From: Motilibacter peucedani
GTDB taxonomy: Bacteria; Actinomycetota; Actinomycetes; Motilibacterales; Motilibacteraceae
Length of the DNA: 64,000 nucleotides
Direction: 5' to 3'
Assembly (NCBI RefSeq): GCF_003634695.1
Contig: NZ_RBWV01000010.1
Span: forward strand, 124,001-188,000
Below, piece by piece: positions 51,966 to 60,388 of this stretch; positions within the stretch are counted from its first letter, which is position 1; each line of letters begins with the position of its first letter. The position numbers and the translations under genes are program-made. The notes under the pieces were generated by a model that was not told where the DNA came from, ran no database searches, and saw only the letters and a list, made by a program, of their open reading frames with translations.

Positions 51966-53876
51966 GTGCCGCTTCGTCTCTCCGCGGGTTCGCTCGCCGC
52001 TTCGACCGACTCCATCGCCGAGCGCTTGTTCGAGCAGATGCTGCATGAGACCGGACGACACACCTCGCCCGCGGAGTCCCGCTCGTGGAAGAGGAGCCTG
52101 CCGGTGCTGGCGGCAGATCTCGTCGAAGCTGGCTTGTCGGGTGTCGAGGTGCTTCTCGAGTATCAGCTTCCGCTGACGTCGCAGCGGGCGGACGTGGTCC
52201 TGGCCGGCGTCAACCCGCGCACCCGGCGCCCGTCCTACGTCGTGGTGGAGCTCAAGCAGTGGACCACGGCGCACGCGTGGGAGGGCGACAGCAACCTCGT
52301 CGAGGTGCCCGGCATGCCGGGCGGCCCCAAGCTCCACCCGGCGAGACAGGTCAAGAACTACTGCACCCACATCGTGGACTTCGCCCGGGCGCTGTCTGGC
52401 GACGAGGACGCGGTCGTAGGGGCGGCCTACCTCCACAACGCCACGCAGCGCGAGGCGATCAGCGACCTCTACGAGCTCGCTCCCGATGCCCACGGTCAGC
52501 TCTTCTCGGGTGCGGACCGAGGGGCCTGGTTGAACTTCTTGAGGTCGAGGCTGGACGGCGCGACACCGGGGGCGGAAGCAGCCGACCTGCTCCTGCACTC
52601 CAGCATCGCCCCCTCCCGCCAGCTGCTGACGGTCGCCGCCGAAGAGATCCAACAGCGCGAGATGTTCACGCTGCAGGGCAATCAGCAGCTCGCCGTCGAT
52701 CTCGTCCACCACGAGGTGGACAAGGCGCGACGAAGCGACTTCAAGTCCGTGGTGCTCATCACCGGTGGTCCCGGTAGCGGCAAGAGCGTCATCGCCCTGT
52801 CGTTGTTGGGGGACCTCGCCCGCCAGGGCAGGACCGTCATCCACGCGACGGGATCGCGTTCCTTCACCCAGACGCTGCGCAAGGTGGCGGGCGCGCGGGC
52901 GCCCCGCGTACAGCGCCTGTTCCGCTACTTCAACTCGTTCATGGACGCCGAGCCGAACGCTCTCGACGTCCTGATCCTCGACGAGGCGCACCGCATCCGG
53001 GAGACGTCCGTCAACCGCTATACCCGGGCGGCGCTGCGCACGGGCCGCCCGCAGATCGAAGAGCTGCTCGACGCCGCGCGTGTGCCGGTGTTCCTGCTCG
53101 ACCAGAACCAGGTGGTGCGGCCGGGCGAGATGGGAGCGGTCGAGACCATCGAGGCGGCGGCCGCCGCGCGGGGACTGCCGGTGCGGCGGGTGCCGCTCGA
53201 CGAGCAGTTCCGCTGCGGCGGAAGCCTGGCGTACGTCTTGTGGGTCGAGGCGCTCCTCGGCCTCCGACCGGCCGACGACCTCGCCTGGCCCGGCGATGAC
53301 CGCTTCCAGCTCGAGGTCGCCGACACCCCTCAGGAGCTGGAGGCCGCGATCCGCTCCGCGCAGGAGCAGGGCTTCAACGGCCGCCTGACGGCGGGCTACT
53401 GCTGGCCGTGGAGCAACCCGCGAGCGGACGACAGCCTCGTGAACGACGTGCAGGTCGGCGACTGGTCACGTCCGTGGAACAGCAAGGCTGACCGCTACCT
53501 CGGCGCAGTGCCTCCGGCCGCGCTCTGGGCCAGCGATCCCGGTGGGATCGACCAGGTGGGGTGCGTCTACACGGCGCAGGGGTTCGAGTACGACTGGAAC
53601 GGCGTCATACTCGGCCCGGACCTCGTGTGGCGCGACGGCCGCTTCGTCAGCAGGCGGGCGGAGAACAAAGACCCCGACTTCCGCAACCGCACGGCGGTCA
53701 GCGACGAGCGCTTCGACCAGCTCGTGCGCAACGTCTACAAGGTGCTGCTGACCCGCGGCATGATCGGCACGGTGATCTACTCGACCGACCGGGAGACGCG
53801 CGACGCGCTGCGAGCCCTGACCCGCTCGGTGGCGACTTCTTCGGCCGGCGGCACGCACGTCGCGAAGGTGCGGTAG
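51966..53876 (+). CDS. Nuclease-helicase fusion protein, DUF2075 type
   Basis: Encodes 636 residues from the GTG at 51966, chosen because TGGGGA lies 5 nt ahead and the protein then starts L-R-L-S-A as in relatives; an ATG at 51921 is less likely. The N-terminus reads as a PD-(D/E)XK-like fold (E65, D76, and E95-x-K97 in VVVELKQW). A P-loop helicase follows: Walker A G-G-P-G-S-G-K-S near residue 265, Walker B L-I-L-D-E-A-H-R-I, and a C-terminal DUF2075 part with Y-T-A-Q-G-F-E-Y-D. It may degrade or remodel DNA. Related genes often sit in defence or mobile regions. Confidence 0.8.
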   Translation: MPLRLSAGSLAASTDSIAERLFEQMLHETGRHTSPAESRSWKRSLPVLAADLVEAGLSGVEVLLEYQLPLTSQRADVVLAGVNPRTRRPSYVVVELKQWTTAHAWEGDSNLVEVPGMPGGPKLHPARQVKNYCTHIVDFARALSGDEDAVVGAAYLHNATQREAISDLYELAPDAHGQLFSGADRGAWLNFLRSRLDGATPGAEAADLLLHSSIAPSRQLLTVAAEEIQQREMFTLQGNQQLAVDLVHHEVDKARRSDFKSVVLITGGPGSGKSVIALSLLGDLARQGRTVIHATGSRSFTQTLRKVAGARAPRVQRLFRYFNSFMDAEPNALDVLILDEAHRIRETSVNRYTRAALRTGRPQIEELLDAARVPVFLLDQNQVVRPGEMGAVETIEAAAAARGLPVRRVPLDEQFRCGGSLAYVLWVEALLGLRPADDLAWPGDDRFQLEVADTPQELEAAIRSAQEQGFNGRLTAGYCWPWSNPRADDSLVNDVQVGDWSRPWNSKADRYLGAVPPAALWASDPGGIDQVGCVYTAQGFEYDWNGVILGPDLVWRDGRFVSRRAENKDPDFRNRTAVSDERFDQLVRNVYKVLLTRGMIGTVIYSTDRETRDALRALTRSVATSSAGGTHVAKVR

Positions 53877-53888
53877 CCGAAGACGCCC

Positions 53889-54737
53889 TCAGCCGGCGTA
53901 GGGCAGCGGCTCGAGCCCCTTGACGCCGACCTGCGCTCGGAACAGTGAACCCGCGACGGGCTCGGCGTCCTCGTCCATGCCCTCCCACGACGTGGTGATC
54001 CACAGCTCGTCGAGCCCGTCGCCGCCCAACGCGCACGAAGTCACCTGGCTGGCGCCCACCTCAACCGTCTCGTCGTGCCGGCCGGCGGAGTCGAAGTGCC
54101 ACACCGCGCCGCCCTGCCACAATGCGACCCAGAGCCCGCCCTCGCTGTCGACCGTCAGCCCGTCGGGCGCCCCGGCGTCGTCGGGGATGCGCGCGAACGG
54201 ACGACCGTTGGTCAGCCCGTCCTCGACCGACCAGTTGTAGGCGCGGACCTCACCGGTCGTGGTCTCGGCGTGGTAGGCCGTGAGGTGGTCGGGGGAGAAG
54301 GCGAAGCCGTTCGGGATGGTCACGCCGGTCAGGGCCACGTCGACCTTCCCGCCGGGCGACAGGCGGTAGACGCTGCCGGCGCCCGGCTCGAGCGAGTAGG
54401 ACATCGAGCCGCAGTAGAAGCTGCCGGCGGGGTCGCAGCCGCCCTCGTTCATCCGGATGCCGGTGTCGCTCCACAGCTCGGGGAGGGTGTGCCGCGTACC
54501 GTCCGGGTCCTCGAGCATGAAGCCGCGCTTCACGGCAGCCACCATCCCGCCGCCGACCCGCGGGCGTACGCAGGCGGCGAGCTCACCCAAGTGCTCGCGC
54601 GTCACTGTGCCGGCTGCGGCGAGGCTCATCAGGTCGCCGGCGTGCATGTCGACGAAGCGCAGCCCGCCCCACGCGCTCGACCAGACGGCGCCCTCGCCGT
54701 GGTAGGTGACCCGGTCAGTGACCCGCTCAGCACGCAT
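53889..54737 (-). CDS. SMP-30/gluconolactonase-family protein, candidate pentonolactonase
   Basis: Encodes 282 residues of a six-bladed propeller. The signature E-G-A-V-W near the start, R-M-N-E-G-G-C-D-P-A-G and S-P-D-H-L-T-A-Y carry the metal-binding Glu, Asn and Asp typical of SMP-30/LRE lactonases such as XylC. It would hydrolyse a sugar lactone, the step missing in the large operon. It is cotranscribed with the aldo/keto reductase upstream (37-nt gap) and convergent with the DUF2075 gene. Confidence 0.85.
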   Translation of the reverse strand: MRAERVTDRVTYHGEGAVWSSAWGGLRFVDMHAGDLMSLAAAGTVTREHLGELAACVRPRVGGGMVAAVKRGFMLEDPDGTRHTLPELWSDTGIRMNEGGCDPAGSFYCGSMSYSLEPGAGSVYRLSPGGKVDVALTGVTIPNGFAFSPDHLTAYHAETTTGEVRAYNWSVEDGLTNGRPFARIPDDAGAPDGLTVDSEGGLWVALWQGGAVWHFDSAGRHDETVEVGASQVTSCALGGDGLDELWITTSWEGMDEDAEPVAGSLFRAQVGVKGLEPLPYAG

Positions 54738-54774
54738 GAGCCGACCCTAGCGGCGCGCGGGTCTCGCGACGGGC

Positions 54775-55782
54775 TCAGCCCGTCGTGCGCTCGGGGCTGT
54801 CGCCGTAGGTGTAGTCCGCCTGCGGGTAGCGTCCGCCGGCCGGCGTCCCGATCTCACCGAGCCGGCGCAGGTCGTCCTCGCTCAGCTCGACGGCCACGGC
54901 GCCCGCGTTCTCCTCGAGGTAGGAGCGTCGCTTGGTGCCGGGGATGGGCACGACGTCGTCGCCTTGGGCCAGCACCCACGCAAGGGCCAGCTGCCCGGCG
55001 GTGCAGCCCTTCTCGTCGGCGATGCGGCGGACCTCGTCGACGAGCCGGAGGTTGCGGTCGAAGTTCTCGCCCTGGAAGCGCGGGTTGTTCTTGCGGAAGT
55101 CGTCGGGCCCGAAGTCGTCGGGTGAGGTGATCGCGCCGGTGAGGAAGCCGCGGCCGAGCGGGCTGAAGGGCACGATGCCGATGCCCAGCCGGCGGGCGGT
55201 GCCGACCACGTCGTCCTCCAGGTCGCGCGTCCACAGTGACCACTCGCTCTGCAGCGCGGTGATGGGGTGCACGGCGGCGGCCCGCTCGAGGCTCGCCGAG
55301 CTGGCCTCCGAGAGGCCGAGGTGGCGTACCTTGCCGGCCTGCACCAGCTCGGCCATCGCACCGAGGGTGTCCTCGATCGGGACGGTGCGGTCGACGCGAT
55401 GCTGGTAGTAGAGGTCGATGGTCTCGACGCCCAGGCGTCGCAGGCTCGCGTCGCAGCTCGCCTTGACGTACTCCGGGCGGCCGTTCGTCTGCATGGCGCC
55501 CGACGCGTCGCGGCTCAGCGAGAACTTCGTCGCGAGGACGACCTCGTCGCGCCGGCTCTTGATCGCGCGACCGACGAGCTCCTCGTTGTGGCCGTCGCCG
55601 TAGACGTCGGCGGTGTCGAGGAAGAAGATGCCGAGCTCGAGCGCGCGGGCGATCGTCGCGAGCGACTCGGCCTCGTCAGCCGTGCCGTAGGACTGCGACA
55701 TGCCCATGCAGCCGAGCCCGAGCGTCGAGACGCGGAGCCCCTCCGGGCCGAGCGTGCGTGTGCCGAGGTCGTGCTCCGCCAT
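54775..55782 (-). CDS. Aldo/keto reductase
   Basis: Encodes 335 residues from the ATG at 55782, with AGGGAG 8 nt ahead; a GTG/ATG ten codons earlier is possible. Motifs: L-G-L-G-C-M-G-M-S near the start, catalytic Asp/Tyr in D-T-A-D-V-Y-G, Lys in V-L-A-T-K-F, and the C-terminal NADPH site (V-P-I-P-G-T-K-R). Broad AKR12/13-type reductase. Its neighbour is the lactonase, so a sugar or sugar-derived aldehyde is a possible substrate. Confidence 0.88.
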   Translation of the reverse strand: MAEHDLGTRTLGPEGLRVSTLGLGCMGMSQSYGTADEAESLATIARALELGIFFLDTADVYGDGHNEELVGRAIKSRRDEVVLATKFSLSRDASGAMQTNGRPEYVKASCDASLRRLGVETIDLYYQHRVDRTVPIEDTLGAMAELVQAGKVRHLGLSEASSASLERAAAVHPITALQSEWSLWTRDLEDDVVGTARRLGIGIVPFSPLGRGFLTGAITSPDDFGPDDFRKNNPRFQGENFDRNLRLVDEVRRIADEKGCTAGQLALAWVLAQGDDVVPIPGTKRRSYLEENAGAVAVELSEDDLRRLGEIGTPAGGRYPQADYTYGDSPERTTG

Positions 55783-55853
55783 GAGGTGCTCCCTGCCGTC
55801 GTCGTCTCCCATGAGCCTGCCCGGGAAGCAGCGCCCGACACGTCAGCCTGACG

Positions 55854-56204
55854 TCATCGCTTGGGGGCCTTGGGTGGGAGGGCGGCCGCCTGTTCGTACG
55901 CCGCGAGGACCCACGCCTCGATCGCGTCGTCGTGCGCGAGCGGGCCGGGCACTCGGACGAAGCCGGTCATGGGCCGGCCGGCGCGCGGCTCGAACTGCCG
56001 CACCGCCTCGTGGGTCTCCATCAGCTCGCTCCTGCTGGCTTCCGCCAGCCTGAGCACGAGCGAGTCCTCGAACAGCGAGGCGAACATGTGCCCGCCGACC
56101 ACGCAGCACGGGTAGCCGAACATCTGCTTGCGCACGGCGCCGGGTACGAGTGTGGCGAGCTCCTCGAACCGCTCGACCAGCTCGGGTGGTGACTTGTCCA
56201 TCAT
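55854..56204 (-). CDS. TfoX/Sxy N-terminal-domain protein
   Basis: Encodes 116 residues. The TfoX N-terminal fold is visible in E-E-L-A-T-L-V-P-G-A-V-R-K-Q-M-F-G-Y-P-C and F-A-S-L-F-E-D-S-L-V-L-R-L. In other bacteria the domain occurs in competence regulators; in actinobacteria its role is unknown. GGAGG precedes the ATG. A broken second copy with an inversion lies at 59032-59188. Confidence 0.8.
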   Translation of the reverse strand: MMDKSPPELVERFEELATLVPGAVRKQMFGYPCCVVGGHMFASLFEDSLVLRLAEASRSELMETHEAVRQFEPRAGRPMTGFVRVPGPLAHDDAIEAWVLAAYEQAAALPPKAPKR

Positions 56205-56226
56205 CCGCCTCCTGCGGCACGGGTGG

Positions 56227-58098
56227 CTAGGACCTCGAGCGCAGCTTGAAGTGCGCCGTGCGGGCCGCCTTGGCCACGACCTTGTCGCCGGCGTGCTCGG
56301 CGAGCGCGGCCAGGACGTCGCCGGTCGCGGGGTGCGTCGAGCGCCACGCCGACTCGAGCAGCCGCACGCTCCCTGCGGGAGCGGCGACGAGGGAGGCCCA
56401 GTGCGGCAGTGACTGCGGTCCCCAGAGCTCGAGCACCGCGCTGAGCATCCGCATGAGGCCGTCGGCGTCGTCGACGCGAACCTCGCTCTCGGCGGCCAGG
56501 CCTGCGTCGACCCGCCACACCAGCGCATGCGGACGGAGCCGGGGATCGTCGAGAAGCGAAGCGACGGCGGGGGCGGCAGGCGTACCGATCCGGAGCAGGG
56601 CGCGGAAGGCGAGCGAGCGCTCGGCCTCTCCGGCGTCTCGCACGGCCTCGACCAACAGCGCGGCGGCATTGTCGTGGGCGCCCACCCACGCGTCGAGCTC
56701 TGCCAGCGACTCGTCGTCGGGGAGGTCAGCCGCGGCTCGGAGCAGCTCAGCGGCGGGGTGGCCGATCAACGAGCCGGCGACGCCGAAGCCCTGGCGGCGC
56801 GCCCGGTCCTGCAGGAACCAGGTGCCCAAACCGGTCAGCGTGGCGGTCGTCGTGGCAAGTCCGGTCGCGATCGGCTTGAGCCAGTAGGACTCGAGGTCGA
56901 GGTCATCGAACTCCGGCTCGATGACCAGCACGCCCATCTCCCCGAGACGCCGCAGGGCCAACAACGCCTCGTAGAGCGTGACGTCGAAGGGCTTGGAGAC
57001 TGGCCCAAGGTGTTCCACGACGGTGGTGAGGGGCGCCGTCCCGTGCTCGAGGTAGATGGTTGCCAGCATCGCGGGCACCGCTGCGTCGACCTGCGCAGCG
57101 TGCGAACCGCGGAGGTCATCGTCGTGCAGGCGCCACCGGTGGGCAGCCGGACCGATCTCGTCGAGGTAGGCGGTCACAAGCATCCGCCACGCGGCCAACG
57201 GGTCGTCGAGCGGCGCTGCGGGGGAGGCAGGCAGGAGCTTGCGCGCCCGGACCTCGACGAGCCCCAGCGCCGCGGCCAGCGCGAACGTCAGGTCGACCTC
57301 GGCCAGCTCCCTGGAGCTCTGGAAGCGGTAGGTGAACGAGCCCTGCTTCTCGGTGATGCGGTCGCTGGTCGCGAGCAGCGCGACGAGCGCCTCGCCGTCG
57401 GCCCGGCGCAGGTTGCCGGTGTCGGTGAGCGCCTTGCCGGCGCCTACCCAGTCGACGAAGGTGCGTAGGCGGCGGAGCCACACGTTGCCCGCGGCACTTG
57501 CGCGCAGCTCGGCCTCGGAGGGCACCGCGGCACCCGGCATCGGTCCGCCGCCCCACAGTGGAGGCTCGGGTGCGGTGCGGTCGAGGCCGAAGATGCGCCC
57601 GCGCTCCTCCCAGCTGCGGGCGTTGATGTTGTCGATGAAGGCTTGGAGCGCCGCTGAGTCCTGCACGTCGACGCCTTCGTCGTCGGCCTCGGCCATGAGC
57701 GACTTGGCCATACCCCAGCGGCTGCGGTCGGCCATCGCGGCCGTGAACTCGTGCAGGGAACGCTGGATGCCTGGGACGAGCCGGGGATCGAGCGAGCCGA
57801 CGATGCCGATCGCCTCGAGGTACTGCAGCAGTGCGGCGAAGCCGTCGAGGATGTCGCGCTCGTCGCCGGGCTCGATCGACACCTTGCGGGGGTAGATGTC
57901 GAGGAGGATCTGCTCGACGTCGTCGACTGACCACGTGGTGAGGTCGCCGCCCAGGTAGGTGAACTTCAGCTCGAGGATCGTCCGAGCGACCCAGCTGAAC
58001 TCGTCGCCCGCAGGTGTCTGCTCGAAGGCGTCGACGATGTCGTCGCAGGCGGCGTAGAACGCCTTCTCGTCGTCGGGACCGAAGCGCATCTGAGGCAC
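56227..58098 (-). CDS. Large hypothetical protein, unknown function
   Basis: Encodes 623 residues with no domain that I recognise. It is acidic and soluble, without signal peptide or membrane segments. The C-terminal third is Ala/Leu/Glu-rich and resembles HEAT- or ARM-like helical repeats (L-L-R-I-G-T-P-A-A-P-A-V-A-S-L-L-D-D). The middle contains a W-Y/L-rich region. It starts from a GTG at 58098 (ATG at 58089 is the alternative) and ends 22 nt before the tfoX-like gene. Confidence 0.75.
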   Translation of the reverse strand: MPQMRFGPDDEKAFYAACDDIVDAFEQTPAGDEFSWVARTILELKFTYLGGDLTTWSVDDVEQILLDIYPRKVSIEPGDERDILDGFAALLQYLEAIGIVGSLDPRLVPGIQRSLHEFTAAMADRSRWGMAKSLMAEADDEGVDVQDSAALQAFIDNINARSWEERGRIFGLDRTAPEPPLWGGGPMPGAAVPSEAELRASAAGNVWLRRLRTFVDWVGAGKALTDTGNLRRADGEALVALLATSDRITEKQGSFTYRFQSSRELAEVDLTFALAAALGLVEVRARKLLPASPAAPLDDPLAAWRMLVTAYLDEIGPAAHRWRLHDDDLRGSHAAQVDAAVPAMLATIYLEHGTAPLTTVVEHLGPVSKPFDVTLYEALLALRRLGEMGVLVIEPEFDDLDLESYWLKPIATGLATTTATLTGLGTWFLQDRARRQGFGVAGSLIGHPAAELLRAAADLPDDESLAELDAWVGAHDNAAALLVEAVRDAGEAERSLAFRALLRIGTPAAPAVASLLDDPRLRPHALVWRVDAGLAAESEVRVDDADGLMRMLSAVLELWGPQSLPHWASLVAAPAGSVRLLESAWRSTHPATGDVLAALAEHAGDKVVAKAARTAHFKLRSRS

Positions 58099-58360
58099 GC
58101 GGCGACCCTACTCGCGTGACGGCTGGCTCAGAAGGGTCGGCGCCACGGGCTGTGGACAACGGATCCGCTGCGTACGCATGGTTGGGCTTCAAGCTCGCGG
58201 CGTGCCCCTCTCCCACCGCCGATCGCTGCGAAGAGCGCGCAGTCGGCGACCTGATTGCAGTCGATGTTCACTGCCACGTCGGCGATCTCCGGACGGGGCT
58301 GTCCGGTCGACACGCCGGACCGTACGCCGGTCCGAGTCGCGCGACCGTGGACGCGCGGTG
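58099..58360. other. Gap with no gene recognised
   Basis: About 260 nt lie between the start of the large hypothetical gene and the stop of the scramblase-like gene. I see no gene, repeat or clear promoter in it. Confidence 0.6.
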
Positions 58361-58945
58361 TCAGGACCGTCTCGCCTCCATGGTGATCGCCAGCGCGAAC
58401 AGCAGCAGCCGATCGGCGTCGTCGTCCTGGACGGTCAGCTTGTACCAGTCGTCGAAGACCTTCGGCTTCTCCAGGGTGAACGCCTGGATTCCGTCGCGTT
58501 CGAAGTCGAAGTGGTACTTCACGAGGGCTCCGGCGATCTGGCCGCCAGCGCCGCCGAATCCGAGCAGCCGACGAACACGCGCCGCGCCGACGCTGCGTTC
58601 GGTGCCGATGAAGCGCCCGAGACCCGGCTGGTCGCACTGCCAGGTCGTGCGTTGCAGCGAACGCCTCACCAGGACGCCGAACGAGCCGAGCAGTCGCTCG
58701 TCACCGTCGAAGGCCTCGAAGCCGGTCAGCGCCGCGAGCCAGCCCTTGCTGCTCTCGCGGAGGCTCACCAGCTTCTCGATGCGCTGTTCGTCGCGGTAGA
58801 TCATGAGCTCGTCCGCGACTGTGAGTGCCTTGTCCCCGTACGCGAGCGGCTCGCCGGGTCGGCCTGTACCGTCGTCTGCCGCGATCCGGTACTTGCGTTT
58901 GAACCCGAGCGACACCTTGCGTACGTGGTAGGTCGTCCCCGTCAC
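58361..58945 (-). CDS. Hypothetical protein, scramblase/LURP-one-like fold
   Basis: Encodes 194 residues from a GTG. The pattern Y-H-V-R-K-V-S-L-G-F-K-R-K-Y-R-I, then I-Y-R-D-E-Q-R-I-E-K-L and G-S-F-G-V-L-V-R-R-S-L-Q-R-T-T-W, suggests the phospholipid scramblase / tubby-like barrel family, but the match is weak. No catalytic residues can be named. It precedes 262 nt without a gene. Confidence 0.55.
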   Translation of the reverse strand: MTGTTYHVRKVSLGFKRKYRIAADDGTGRPGEPLAYGDKALTVADELMIYRDEQRIEKLVSLRESSKGWLAALTGFEAFDGDERLLGSFGVLVRRSLQRTTWQCDQPGLGRFIGTERSVGAARVRRLLGFGGAGGQIAGALVKYHFDFERDGIQAFTLEKPKVFDDWYKLTVQDDDADRLLLFALAITMEARRS

Positions 58946-59031
58946 CAGCGCACCATAGCGCCGGAATGAAGTGTCGCTAGGGGCGGCGACCAGCCCGCCA
59001 CGCGAAGGCCGACCGACACGTCCGCCCAGCG

Positions 59032-59188
59032 TCAGCGATGCCTAGCAGGCTTCGGAGGGAGAGCGGGGGCCCGCTCGTACGCGCTGACCACCCACGCCTC
59101 GATGGCGTCGTCGTGCACGAGCGGCCCGGGCATCCGTACGAAGCCGGTCATCGGCCGGCGCGAGGCGGTCCGGCAGTTCGAGCCGCGC
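59032..59188 (-). pseudogene. Broken tfoX-like copy with a 27-bp inversion
   Basis: The minus strand of 59032-59160 encodes the C-terminal end of the TfoX-like protein at 55854; 30 of the first 36 aligned residues from RPMTGFVR are the same, and it keeps a stop codon. The next 27 nt (59162-59188), which should continue the gene upstream as EAVRQFEPR, are in the opposite orientation: they match 55983-56009 only after reverse complementing, with one mismatch. No further TfoX sequence follows. The remnant therefore has no start and cannot make protein. Confidence 0.8.
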
Positions 59189-59212
59189 AGAGCGGGACGG
59201 GCGGCACCTGGT

Positions 59213-60250
59213 TCAACTCGGGCGGTAGGAGAAGCGCTCCGGAGCGAGCCCCACCAGCGCCTCCAGCGCCGCCTCGGTGTTCGTTCCCCAGTTGCTGTGG
59301 AGGACCCAGGTCCGGCCGGCGTCGTGGATCGGCGACTCGACGAACCACCGCTTGCGGCTGTCGGGTGCCCGGTCGTGCGCGACCCGGAAGACTTCCCACA
59401 GCTCGTCGCCGGCGAGCTCGCCGTCAACTGCCCGGAAGCGGTCCTTGGGCAGTGCCGTGGCCAGAAGGTCGCCCGTGACGCCCGCGCCTGACAATGAATG
59501 CACGAGCGCGAGCACTGCCTTGCGCTTCGGAAGCGGGACCGTCTCGCCGTCGGGGCTGCTGATGACGTACTTCGTGTAGTCGGCGTTCGAGACTGACTGA
59601 TGCTCCCGCACCGCCGCCTCACGCTTCTTGAGCCGGATCGTGAGCTCCTCGGCCTCCGGCAGCGGGATGACCTGCTGCACGTCGAGCAGCAAACGGTCGG
59701 CGAGCCGGTAGGGCGACAGCCGCACGCACCGGATGTCCATGCCGTAGAGGTCGTTGAGCCAGAGAACCGTCGTCGTGATCTCCTGGCTGAAGTCGGCCGA
59801 GGCCAGGATGATGCGCACCTGCCGGCTGACGACCGGCTCGGCGTCGTCGGCGTCGAGCCACTCCAGCAGTCGCTCACGCGCGGTGGACCCGTCGGTGAGA
59901 CCTCGTTCGGTCCGGTAGCTGTCGAATGTCTCGACGAGGTCGTCGAAGGTCATGACCGACAACATGGCGGCGTAGCGGATGGCTTGGAGCTCCATGTGCC
60001 CGCCGTCCTCCGTGCGCTTGAGCTCGACAACCACGAGGGTCGCCGACCGGTCCACGCACAGCAGGTCGATGCGCCGCTTGGCGTCCTGGAAGCTGCCGAA
60101 CTCCTCGGCGACGACGAGCAGGTCCCGGTCGAGCACCCCGATGTTGTCGCGGACCGCGGCCTGGAGATGAGTGCGCTCCAGGATCTGCTCAGCGGCGAAC
60201 GTCGTCTTGCTGACCGCCTCGAGCTGACCGCTGGTCATGTCGAACAGCAT
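59213..60250 (-). CDS. PD-(D/E)XK nuclease-like protein (NucS/DUF91 type)
   Basis: Encodes 345 residues from the ATG at 60250, with GAAGGAG 9 nt ahead. The nuclease core is visible as D62 in R-R-I-D-L-L, then E76-x-K78 in V-V-V-E-L-K-R-T, followed by G-G-H-M-E-L-Q-A-I-R-Y-A-A, as in NucS/DUF91 endonucleases. The C-terminal half (V-P-L-P-K-R-K-A-V-L-A-L and W-V-L-H-S-N-W-G) is not assigned. NucS itself is a mismatch nuclease; this protein is a distant relative and may act in defence or repair. Confidence 0.75.
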   Translation of the reverse strand: MLFDMTSGQLEAVSKTTFAAEQILERTHLQAAVRDNIGVLDRDLLVVAEEFGSFQDAKRRIDLLCVDRSATLVVVELKRTEDGGHMELQAIRYAAMLSVMTFDDLVETFDSYRTERGLTDGSTARERLLEWLDADDAEPVVSRQVRIILASADFSQEITTTVLWLNDLYGMDIRCVRLSPYRLADRLLLDVQQVIPLPEAEELTIRLKKREAAVREHQSVSNADYTKYVISSPDGETVPLPKRKAVLALVHSLSGAGVTGDLLATALPKDRFRAVDGELAGDELWEVFRVAHDRAPDSRKRWFVESPIHDAGRTWVLHSNWGTNTEAALEALVGLAPERFSYRPS

Positions 60251-60317
60251 GAGACAGGTCTCCTTCGTCTTGCGTCAGCAGTCTTCGCAATGCCGGTGCC
60301 CTCTGTCGCGGCGCATG

Positions 60318-60343
60318 CTGAGACTGCATCATTGCAGGCTCAG
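60318..60343. repeat. Inverted repeat between divergent genes
   Basis: CTGAGACTGCA and TGCAGGCTCAG flank TCAT with one mismatch. It lies between the NucS-like gene and trkH/ktrB and could be an operator for either, or a hairpin of no function. Confidence 0.45.
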
Positions 60344-60388
60344 GGGGCCTCGCCGCCTAGAACGCCCGGTTCGTCCTAGGCTCGCCGG

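Noticed and set aside
58014-58799. Plus-strand frame over the 58.1-58.8 kb region
   Set aside because: It is antisense to the scramblase-like and large hypothetical genes and has no recognised domain.
59102-59491. Plus-strand frame covering the tfoX remnant
   Set aside because: It only crosses the inverted segment and the antisense of the NucS-like gene; no start signal or domain.
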